Assembly: GCA_000708835.1 (NCBI GenBank) | Contig: DF236952.1 | Location: forward strand, 1-64,000 | From: Klebsormidium nitens | Lineage: Eukaryota; Streptophyta; Klebsormidiophyceae; Klebsormidiales; Klebsormidiaceae | DNA length: 64,000 nt | Reading direction: 5' to 3' | Shown here: positions 12,491 to 22,955 of the stretch, piece by piece | How positions within the stretch are numbered: the first letter of the stretch is position 1 | How the letters are laid out: every line of letters begins with the position of its first letter | Program-made: the position numbers and the translations under genes | Notes under the pieces: model-generated | Databases searched by the model: none | What the model was told of the DNA's origin: nothing | The model's input: only the letters and a program-made list of their open reading frames with translations

Positions 12491-14773
12491 CTAAACCTTT
12501 GTGAGGCTACAGTCTCAATCCACATAAAATATTTCAGATTCTTGCCTTGGTGACTTCCACATTATACCTCAGTTTTCATTCTTGGAAAGCGAGAACGCCT
12601 CTCGCGCCGCATGAGGAGCTTGTCCTAAGCACCATCGGCTACATTCATGCAGAAAGGAACTCGGTCTGTCTATTGTGGTATTCATTATGCGGTTATTGGC
12701 CAGCAGCCAACAAATCTGGCGAGGATATTCTCGGCAGAATGGTGACACCCTCCGTCCTCCTGCATACTTAGCCCTGTCACAACGTTTGTCAGACTCCCAA
12801 CTTTGGCTGCCCTGTTCTCGATTTCCCCAGAGACATCCTGCTATTTTCTCGATGAAGTTCTACATCCCTTGTCCAGTTCAGCTTCTTGCAAACGCGGGTT
12901 CATCTCGACCACCGGAGCAGTTGCACCCAAATTGACGAATCTTTATTGAATCACTATCACTTGGCATATGGTGCTTGCCGCTCAACATGCTATGATCGAG
13001 CACACGGGGAACGGCACTAGATGCGTTGTCAATGGAAGAGATCGAGGTGCTCCCCTTCTTCATGATGCAAACCAGGGCTGAAACACCACGCAGATGAACT
13101 GATCCCAAATCAGGTTAAATGCGTCCTTGCGTCGGCTGCAGTCTGTGTATTCAACAGTGTCAGTCTTGGCGAAAGTTGAGATACAAGCTGTGCATGCACT
13201 TGCAGAGCACCAATGATGTCAGACCAGTTTGTCAGAGTATTGCCACCTGTAGGAAGAACCTGCATTCCATGTCCGCTATATTGCAGTCCAGCTTGCGCTT
13301 TGACTGAGAGAAGCTTGGTATCCGTGACGGTTGAGAAGTTCGCGGCCTGGCGGCGAATGGATCGATCATCGGACTGTAAATAGACTCGGCAGATCGGCAA
13401 TTTCGGCTCTGACACCGTACTGGTCCGAGTCGGTCCCTGGTAGTATCACGTAGTGGCGACCGCCGCCGGTAGACCGTTGGACGTTGGACTGCGTCCGACG
13501 GTCGGAAGGCGACGGTCACCGGGTACTTAAGTTAGGCGCCGCCCGCTGGTCATTGCTTACCAGCTGGTCATGTACAGTGTACACCCTGTACAACAATTGG
13601 TAGGCTTTAATCGTGAGGCCGCCTCTAGTCGGCATGAGCGTCGGAATGCCTAGAGTCGCTATGAGCTGTCAGCAGATACCTAGTGCTGAGTTGGCTAGCA
13701 GCAGATGCCAGGCTACAGACAGCGAATGCATTATATACAATGTGGGGCCTTCCAACGTCCCGATGCGATGCAATCCGAGAACCCGTCGCTCTGCGCGCGC
13801 GTATATGTTGCATCCTGAACACCGTTCGATGAAAGCTCCGAACAGATCGATCGGCCGAGAGGTTTCCTTGCACGCCCCACGTGGCAGGGTCCTCGGTCAA
13901 CCGTACGGTCCTTTCCGGCTGTACGGAGCAGATAGAGCACTGCATCAATGCCGCTGGCGTGCAGTGGCCTAGGCCGGGATGATCCTCCATTCGTCCGATC
14001 CTCCATGTGGTTTAGATTCGCTCAGCTCTTTGAGCATGCCCTATGACCGCATGCCCCATGCATGCGGGCGGCGCCAGCATGCGAAAAGCGGTACGTACGG
14101 CCGGAGGATTGGCGCCAGACTCCCCGCGATCAGACGGTGTCATCGCATGCTCGCATACTACATGATTAAATCTTTACGCTCTAAACCTCTCCTCCGCAAG
14201 GCTCCTCCAGGCGACAGATTGCGGGCCCGAAGGTTGGTGGCCAGTCTGCTGACTGGTCAGTCTGATAAGAGTGACCGCCTACTTTCGTGGGTTGAAGCCT
14301 CTTCTATCAGCCAGCTCAGTCCTTTCCTCTCGCACTTCGCGTCCTCTAACCTCGTGACTAGCTTTTCAATTCCTGGGCTTGATTGCCAAAATTTCAAAGA
14401 GCACTGCAAAGTCTGAGAGTTGTCGAGAGCATCATCGATCGGATGGAACTGTCACAGTTGGTTCACAGTGACAGACTGGCTGCCGGCGAGATCGCCCAGC
14501 CAAGCTCTCCCTGTATACTACAGCAGCCAGCTAATCTTACCCTGCTCTGCTGGCGCCTAGCTGAAGAAGCAATGAGCTTAAGAAGGTCAACCACAGATAC
14601 GTGGACGTAATGTGCTGCAATGACCTGGCAATACGATGACGTAAGCAACTCTAATTTGTCAGACCGTTTAACTTTACATCATTTCTCACCCTAGTTGATT
14701 CCCTTATCCGGCTTTAATATCAAGTCACTTGGGATGGACCTCATGGAGCCCGGAAGAACCTGGAAGAGCAAAG
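12491..14773. other. Spacer between histidine kinase and NPH3 genes
   Basis: About 2.3 kb separating two same-strand genes. It should hold the 3' UTR of the NPH3 gene and the promoter of the kinase gene. Open frames here lack splice signals, recognisable domains or consistent composition, and overlapping frames on both strands look equally open in the GC-rich part at 13600-14100. I support no gene and no defined element here. Confidence 0.5.
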
Positions 14774-17700
14774 CTACTTCCCATTCCTCGTCAACCGCCG
14801 GAGACGGCCCTTGTTGGGCGCCTGCTCCGGCTCAAACTCTTGAGGGGGCTCTTTGTAGCGCCCAATTCCACCCCCGTCCCGCTCTTCACGGGCGTCTCCA
14901 GCTGGCTGATCCAATCCAACGGCGCCCGGAGCCTTTCCTTGCGCCCAATGAACGGAAGAGGGATCCCTGACCGGCGCCTTGAAAACCAACTGCCGAAGAC
15001 TGGGGTTAACGTTGACCTGGGCTGGGTTGCGAGCAGGGACCGTCGTGGTGGGGTGCCTGGTGGGATGAGCTCCGGTTGGGGGGCTTAGACCCACCCCCGA
15101 GGGGCTGAAGGCGACCGGTACTTTGGGGGTCCCTTGCAGGCGCTGCTCGAGCTCCTCGTAGGCCATCCGCAAGGAGACCAGCTCCGTCTGAAGGGCCTTC
15201 GATAGAGAAGCATGCGGCGAGTCAGGAATACATACGAGGAACCGTGATAAGATTCGGAATCCTAGTTTGCCTATGAAGATTTGCTCTATGAACGATTTGC
15301 TCTATGAAGATGGGTGAAGGGCGTGGGACCGTTTCCAAAGACTGCACTGACCCACATGGACATCACGGTTTTCTTCTCTACATCGAATGAATCGCCAATT
15401 AATCCCATCATTCCAGTTTTATTCCCGATCCCAATCTTTCTCAGGACGTCCTACTTTGCTTTTGAAGGACACCTGCTCTGTAGGGGCAGGTGAAGGGCCA
15501 GGGACCGTTTCAAAAGAATGCACTGACCCAAGTAAAACCTCTGAACAGACAGAAGAACCACAGCGCTTGCTTCAAAGACATGGCGAGCCGACCTGCTTGG
15601 ACTGCTTGATGCGTTCGCACAAGAGTTTGAGAGCATGATACAAAGTGATCGGAACCCTGTCATGCAATGCAAAACTACCCTGAAAAGACATTCGGTTGAC
15701 TAGGATCTCGGATGTTCAAGTCTGTGTATTGAGCATTTGAGGCGAAGCTTCACAAGTTCGTCCAAGTTGGCTTCCCTGTAAATGCTGGCGGCGCACGTCA
15801 GTTGATTTTGAAAACATTTCAAACGTGTTGCAGGTATGTCTTCGGTCATCCTAAGTTTCTCAAGTCTGTTGACAGGTTTTGAAATGAAAGCTGACACGCT
15901 GGACGAACCCTTTCCATGGGTTCCTTATATGTTTCCTGCGCATCGTCAGCCTGGTGACATGCCTCACCTGGTTCTCCTCCCGCATCGCCGCACGCACTGC
16001 CGTGTACGAAAGCGCGGCCGCATTCAGCTTGGACCGCGCCTTCTCGCTTTCCTCCTTCAGCCGCGCGTTCTCGTCTTTGAGAGCAGCAATCTCAGCGGAA
16101 CCGTCCTCGGCGCGCTTGGCGTTTAGCTGCTGCACGAGCTTGGCCTGCGGAGGGCGACACGGAGTGGCACGTGTCCTTTCATAGCGTCGAACATCTGACG
16201 GACGCGCAGGCGAGGTCGTTGCCAGCGAAGCTGCCAAAAACCATTTGCGGTGTGACTTCGCAGCAAGGACCCCCTTCAGGTCTCAAATCTCGTGGCCCTA
16301 ATTTTTGACTTGGGGCAACTTTGTCCTGGGCAGCCGTGGATCTCCAGACACCAGAAAGGAAACCTTACCGAGCACGGAAGACGGTTCTGTCTTCTGGCAG
16401 TATCGGCTACGAAGCAGGACCGATCGTGATTTTTCCTCGCTTACAGGCGCCCAGCATCTATCTATGTCACGGACGGATGCTATCGTTCCCATTCCGCGGA
16501 CCATCGCAAACGACTCCACATCGAGCCGCTTCCAGCTCTTTGCTCTTCTGCATCAAGGAGCTTCTCATGATCAAGATCATCCAAAACTGCATGAATCCCA
16601 CCCGTCTGCCCCCAAACCCCGCACGTCTGGCGGCCGCGCCTCACCTTCTGCGCCATGAGGATCTGGGCGACGTACGCGATCGGGACGTCGTCGCTCATTA
16701 GCGCCTGCTCCGCGGCTGCGTCGGACAGCTTGGCGGGGTTTATGGTTTCGCACAGCCCGAGGCGCTCCATGTCCGTCAGCTGCTTGTTGCCCGCGCGCAG
16801 GAACTCCATCATCGCGTGGAACAGCTCGTCGTGGGAGGCGCGGGACTCGGGGGGGAGGACCATGGCCAGTCTGCGCGGAAGCCAGATTTTGACGGTTGGA
16901 GGTTTATAAGAACAGTGGTAGAGTACGTGAGCAAATGCTTCGGTGGGACTGAAGCCCAGAGCTGTTGAAAACGTCGTCAAGGCAGGGCTACGTGGAAGAT
17001 TGCAAGTAGCAACATGTGGTTGTGTGCCTGCGGTTCCATTCAGGGCACCTCGAAAGGGAGACTCGAACGCCCTGGATTAGGAGCCCATGTAGCATGCCAA
17101 AGCTTTTTCGTAGCATAAACCCCTGCTAAAAGAGAGAGTCCGTGTCGACCATGAGACTCGATCCCGCTAATGTTTCATGCTCGGAAGGACTTCAGATGCT
17201 GTACAAGCAGAGGTTAAGCAGAGACGGGACTGATGATTGTGACAGGTACCCACCGGTAAAACGAGTTGACGGTCATTCCCTTAGCCACGCGGCGCCGCAG
17301 GTAGCCATCGATCAGGGTCGCCACAGCGCGCAGCGATTCCATGGGCGCGCTCAGAGTGCGCGTGTTCTCCTCGAAAAGGAAGGCTTCCGCCAACGCTTGC
17401 AATTCCGCTGGCTCCAGCGTCAGGACGTCCTCGAGAGAAGCGTGGTCCAGGACGGAACCGGCACGGTCCTGTCAGGAAAGGGGAGTCGTCGGAAAGGGAA
17501 GAACGTTGCACTTCGCAACTATTTGGTGACGAAAAGCAGATTTTTCCAAGAGCAGTCTCCACTTTGAGCAATCTCCTGAATGTAGAGCTGGGAAGTAGGA
17601 ATTAAAGTCTCAGCAAGTTCGATTTGGCAGCTGACAGACGCTCTTTAGAAAAGGCCAAGCGAGTCTACCTTCCGTTGTCGGGTGCAACTTTGAAACACAC

Positions 17701-20700
17701 AATTTACAGATCCTCCCAACGGTGGGGATCACTGTTGAGCACAAATTCGAGGCTTCTATCAGAACCGGTAGCAGGAGCTCGAGCCATCGAAGTCCGTCGT
17801 GTACTTCTTTACGTGTCGGCGTCGAAAATCTTCATCGATTCAAAAGCGTCCTTACCGCTGCAGTCAATCTCGCACATAATCAACGCTCGAGACGATCGTT
17901 CCGCTAGGACCGGTCCTCCCACCTGTATCTTCTCCCGGCACTCCGTGGTTGCCCCGAAGCGGATGGCCACCTTGAGCAGCCGCATGAGGTGGCGGCTCTC
18001 GGCCGCCTCGCCGCCCTCCCGGCGCAGCGGCGGCAGCAGGTCCACCAGGGTTTGCAGAGTTTTGGAGGCCTCGTAGCACAGCTCCTTGGTGATCTCGCCC
18101 TCGTCCGTGTGCAGCGGCAGCCACTTCTTGCCGTACTCCTCGATGAGACGGCCCGCGACGGGGCCCGGGACGCCGTGCGCGCGCAGGCCCTCGACCATCT
18201 GGGGGCAGAGTGGGGCAGTGCTAACAGATATTTCTCAAGAAAGATAATAGTAAGCTAAGTTAATAACAAGCTCCGACTACACTAAAAAAAACCTAGCCCA
18301 AAATCCTGCTCCGTCACCCGTACCCACTCTAACCATCAAACTAACCCTAGCAGTTTGAGTGCGGTTGCCTTGTTATCACCTCGACTTAATAGTATCTTTA
18401 TTGAGTTCAATTGTGAAGAGGACGTACGTAACGGAAAGTGGGCTCCGCAGTCTAGTAAATTGTAAGCAAGGTAAAAGGTATGAGAAACTCGAATTGGGGA
18501 CTCCTCGAACATCTATTGTTCTAAGCAAAAGGTCTCTGACGCTCTGCAGATACTTGAAATCAAACGGTTTCTGTGCGATTCTGCGCGCCTCAGACAGCGT
18601 TAACGTTTTTCTGATTGAGTCCAGTATGTGGTACAAGGCAGCCAGGAACAGTGTTTCAACGTGCAAGAACACAATGGAAATGAACAGAGCATGGGGACTC
18701 GCTAACAAAGACGGTTATAATGCCCACCTTGGAAAACATGACAAGCCCCAAGCTGATGATTGACTCCGTGTCGAGGGGGCTCATTTCACCTGAGGGAGCA
18801 GGACACCAGTGTAATGGGCGATTTCTAAATAAAAGTGTCTGCGATCCGAAACGGCTTGATATACAATCCATCTTGCAAGGCGTCCACGAAGCGTCTGTTT
18901 GCCAGGCCATTTTCTAAAAACGTTTGCCGCAACTCCTCTCGAGCAAGTCCTGCTGGTGCTCCCTACTTCTCGCCGTCATCTGAACCATCATCCATAACAA
19001 AAAGGCTCCCCAAGTTTGCAGTTGTTCCATCTGCATCGAAAACGAATCACTCTGACTCGTCTACTTAGCAGGGGCAGCACCATGCAGAATCGCTTCTTAC
19101 GTCAGCGTGACGTCATATTACTATACAAAACTCCTTACCGCCGGCCCCAAGCTTCTCAACGGTGGCCCCCGCCACCGCCTCGACGCACCGCTTCACGATC
19201 CCCAGCTCTTCGGCCAGCGGCATCAGCGCCTCGCAGCTGCGCGTCACCGCCATCGCGTCGCCGACGCTCGCGAGCATCTGCTCCAGCTTCCGGTCCGCGT
19301 AGTCCGCGAGGGTTCTCGCACCGCCCTGCAATTCAGAGGGTTTCGCCCGAGTGAACATGGAGCCGAGGTTGCTGTCAAGACTGTCCGCAGGGGCTCATAC
19401 CGCCTCGCAAGCCATCTTTCGTCCAGCCTGGACTAGCGAATTGAGGAAGCCCGGCGCTTCCTGTCGCACTTTGCTGTCAAAAGGACATTACGAACATTGA
19501 TCGCTGACCTCCTTTGAGGAATTTCTTACGTGGGGAGAGGGGGGGAAAAGAAAATTGTTCTTTCCCTATTTTGAGAGGATGCAGCCAGAAGCGATCCCAA
19601 TCGGGATCTTTTCAGCGACTTAATTATCCTCATTCTAACCAGACTGGAAAGGCACAACTGAACAGGGAGAAGTGACACCTGCAGCGAGTGGGAGGCTTCG
19701 TCCATACGGAGGAACGCCGCGGCGCACCGGACGGCTGCCACGTTGTCCGGCGTGAGGCGGACGTCCAACCCATAGCAGAAGTTCGCCACCACCAGAAAGG
19801 CGGGGAGTCCCCCCGGAAGGTCATCGAGACTGCAATCAGAGGTTAACGTACCGTCAGAAATCACCTGGTTGATGAATGGTCCAATGCCCGTGTGCGATGG
19901 TTACCCGTTACCTGTAAGCTTTGGTTGGCTGCACCTAGTTGGGGAGATTGTCTTGGGAAGCGATGGGGAAGGCAGATTGTGATCTCAGTAGGGATTCAAG
20001 GGTCTGTCGTGAGCCGACAGGATTACCGAAGCAGATCTAGCATTTCAAGTCTTATGATGGAAAGAGAAGAAGGAAGGGGAACTCATCCACTGGAACGAGA
20101 TGCCGAGCGGCCACACCAACAGATTGAATGACTGAAGCCTGCACTCTTCTTGCAGAGCAAGTGTAGAACCCTGAACAGGAGCTTGAAGACTTTACCAAGT
20201 CTGCGGTTATCAAAGATTCCTATCGGACAAAATTTGCAACAGCCTTTGAACGATGGAGTCTTCATGCATAGTCGTAATGATTAAAATATGTACTCTTGTC
20301 CAATCAGGATTCCGAGAGTATCATAGCTGGTCTGACTGGAAATCAAACGGAGAAGCAAAAATTCCAAACAAACCTTCATGCAATGAGGTCCCCAAAGACA
20401 CCCTCCTAGGTAGCAGTATGTTCGCTCAAATGCTGACTAGCAATGCAAAATTGTAATTTCATGATGAGACAATTACAAATTTAAGTGGTCGTTCAGGAAA
20501 AACAGCAGATATCAAAATCATCGACTGCGGTTGGTGGTCCTGGCTGACAGTAGCTCAAGATGGAAGCCATTTACGTTTCTGGCCCTATTTGCTGCATCAG
20601 GAGCGCACCCATTTTGATTGACACACTGTGACTCATTTCTTGCTGCGAACATCCTTTTCAGTTTCCTTTACCTGACGAAGGTCTGCCCTGAATGCTTGTC

Positions 20701-20901
20701 AATTTCCGCGATCTCCGCAAACTTGCTCGACCTTGAGTAAAGAGGGAATCTGTGGAGGTGCAACCCCGCCTCCGCAATATTCACAATCAGATCGCTAGGC
20801 ATGCCAGCGGTCTTGAGCCATAACGCCTCCAAGCCATCCGGAACTAGGTTGTGTGCCGCAAATTTTAGGGGCAGATGCAGCACTGATGTAGCCATCTCCA
20901 T
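14774..20901 (-). CDS. BTB-NPH3 domain protein (NPH3/RPT2 family)
   Basis: Member of the plant family that acts as Cullin-3 adaptors and phototropin-signalling partners at the plasma membrane. Exons (minus): 20901-20672, 19829-19679, 19460-19401, 19325-19139, 18789-18728, 18198-17923, 17468-17254, 16870-16645, 16144-15968, 15679-15593, 15196-14774, giving 697 residues with consistent phases. The first ATG is followed by MEMATS; an in-frame TAA lies upstream. The N-terminal BTB fold shows GMPSDLIVNIAEAGLHLHRF, then LDDLPGG and FCYGLDVRLTPDNVAAVRCA, which are hallmark BTB-NPH3 sequences. The NPH3 domain follows (SCEALMPLAEELGIVKRCV, then EYGKKWLP, LVDLLPP, LMRLLKVAIRFGATTECR, LTDMERLGLCETINPAKLS). 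Residues 470-560 are a charged coiled coil. The tail is Pro/Arg-rich with no obvious C-terminal RxS 14-3-3 site. Which NPH3 clade it belongs to cannot be told by eye. Confidence 0.93.
15308..15531 (+). repeat. Duplicated 42-bp segment inside an NPH3 intron
   Basis: The stretch starting near 15312 (ggtgaagggcgtgggaccg) recurs near 15489 (ggtgaagggccagggaccg), both ending in tgcactgaccca. About 38 of 42 positions match, about 178 bp apart. Both copies lie in the intron before the last NPH3 exon. A short direct repeat of gatttgctctatgaa also lies just upstream, at about 15283-15315. Probably local slippage or duplication; no function inferred. Confidence 0.7.
18250..18360 (-). repeat. Dispersed intronic repeat, copy 2 (reverse orientation)
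   Basis: Read on the minus strand, this segment contains gttagagtgggtacgggtg followed by a GGAGC-rich part and a T-run. It resembles the plus-strand segment at about 3630-3705 inside a histidine-kinase intron. It lies in the NPH3 intron between the 18728 and 18198 exon borders. The similarity is partial, so this is a degenerate repeat family at best. Confidence 0.4.
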
Positions 20902-22955
20902 GGAGAGGATGCACAACCAAGAGGTTCTTGCAGAACTCTGATGGCCTTAACGATTTAGAGCGAGCCCCGCACCCTTCTCAGCTCCTACACCCTGTTCACC
21001 TACGTTCCATATTTCTTGCAACCATCTGGAAAGTTGGAAGCGAAAGACTCTTCCCTCGAGCAACCCAGGGAGAGAGAGAGTCCTGCCACGTCGCCATGAG
21101 CGGTGCTTTGCAGGATCGATTGCACGTAAATCGCAGACCTTTCTGAAAAATACTCTGGTCTCAGCTTTCGCGCAAGCAGGTTGCCCCTCGCTTGGTCTAC
21201 TTGAAAATCCATTTTCTGGTATGTCTTCTTCCTGTATGTGAAGCCTTCTCTCCTGAAGAAGCCATCTTTCAAGAATATGCCGCCGGCACCTTCTTCCAAT
21301 GTTCGCCTCGGATTAGGGCTCTGCTATGGAAGGCCTCAGGGATGGAAACCTCAGCTAGTTTCGAGGTAAGACGGCATCTTGGAGGAAACTTGCAGGTCCA
21401 GCGTGTCTGGACCAGGATATCCATTGAGCTCCCTGCAACCCTTCCATCCTGTGCTCTGCCGCGCTTGTGACGCTTGACGACGCAATCGAGGTGTTTTAAA
21501 ACTTTAACACGGTGTGTTATTTTCGAGCTACAGTTTTCGTAAATTGCCAACGTTGAACTCTTCGAACTCAACAAGGCGGGTGCAGAAGGGTGGGGATGCT
21601 TGGACCTACTTCGAAAGTGAGCGTCCATTTCTAGTCAGCAAGTAATACTTCGTCCCAGCTCTTCGAAGTTCTTGGGCTGCCTGAAAGTTTCGGCAAGCAA
21701 ATTCAAACTTAGACTCACAGCAACGCGTCAGCAATGATTATCTTCAAAACCTTTGAGAAGTCATGATCCTTGAGAGTCGGCGGACATTTGGCCATGGCTC
21801 TTGATATCCATGTCTTATAGGCCTTGAAAACATTGCAACTTGACTTTTCACCGTCGCGATTGGCAAGCCCCCCATATTGTGCCCATACTGTGCCGCTCAT
21901 TGCTATCCATACCGTCGGCAGCTCAAACATACGTACACATGAACGGCTGCAGTGTTTGAGCGGAAGTCGGCTGGCACATAATCTTACTGTGTGTGCAGGT
22001 TTTTTATGGAAAGTGAACCGCAATTCAAATTAACAGCTCGTCAAGCTTTGCATGGCCTCTCGGTTGAACCGTCGTCTGTAAAGCAATGATCGACCGAGCC
22101 TGCATGGCTGATGTCGTGTGAAGATCGTGCTTCTGATCAGAGCATGCGCATATGCACAGTTTGTTAAAAACATGCGCAATCATGAGCTTTGTCAATATTC
22201 TTTCTAATCATCATTAAGCCGCTAATTCTGTACAATGACGAAAACCTCGTGCGCGCGTCCACTTTGCAGTTGATTGCAACTTCTAAACGTCGTACATTAT
22301 TGTTCAAGTAGCCGGCCATACACTTCATCATAGAATGGTCAGCCGGCCCTTGAGTGATCGCATGCACGCACAAACGCCGCATGATGTTACTATATGCACT
22401 TCGACGGGCAGTACAGTCGAAGGATCATCATGCGCATGTCATCTCAGCTACTATTCGTGCGTCATTCGAGCACGAAGGACGGCAATGAGGCCTACTGCCG
22501 TGCAGATGCTCATTGGGTTCCAACGAGGATTCGCATTTGTCCCCTTTGCAAACGGACTACTGAAGCGTCAAGCGAGTTGATACTATTGAAGTCCGTGTTA
22601 GTCAATCCTTTTCCATGTTATCAAAAACCCGGTCGCAAGTCCTCCCCACCTCGAATGAAAGCCAGCAGGTTGTTTGCTAGACCTCGACTATGCGTGTTGA
22701 CAAACCTCCTCGTTGCAGCCGCACCCGCTGCATGCACAGAGCAGAACTCAGACTACAAGCAGAGAGGCAAAGCAGCTGAAAGCAAGCTATTTGAAAGAAT
22801 CTGTAAAAAACCTCTTAAGCGTGTGTAAGCAGAAACGTTCCAACGCCAGGAAAGAGGCAGCAAACAACCAGCTGCATAAGATCGCAAGCTGTACTTCTGC
22901 AGATTTGTGACCTTTTTGGAGCACGCTGATAGTGCAGACTGCCTGTGCTCAATCG
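20902..22955. other. Spacer between NPH3 and DHHC genes; possible decayed coding remnants
   Basis: About 2.05 kb between two minus-strand genes, so it should hold the NPH3 promoter and the DHHC-gene 3' UTR. Two minus-strand open stretches look somewhat protein-like: 21000-21299 (contains GFTYRKKTYQKMDFQVDQAR) and 21715-22023 (contains KAYKTWISRAMAKCPPTL, ending at a GTGAGT). I could not join them into a gene or assign a family firmly. They may be relics of a transposase or a lost gene. Confidence 0.3.

Noticed and set aside
13600-14420. Long overlapping open frames on both strands in the kinase-NPH3 spacer
   Set aside because: Several frames are open at once, which is expected from local base composition; none has splice signals, domains or biased residue use.
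17040-17110. tRNA-like segment on the minus strand with loop CTCCTAA (would be Arg-CCT) and a TTCGAGT motif
   Set aside because: The anticodon-like stem runs straight into the T-arm-like stem with no variable loop, the T stem has a mismatch, and no matching D arm or acceptor stem is found. It lies in an NPH3 intron.
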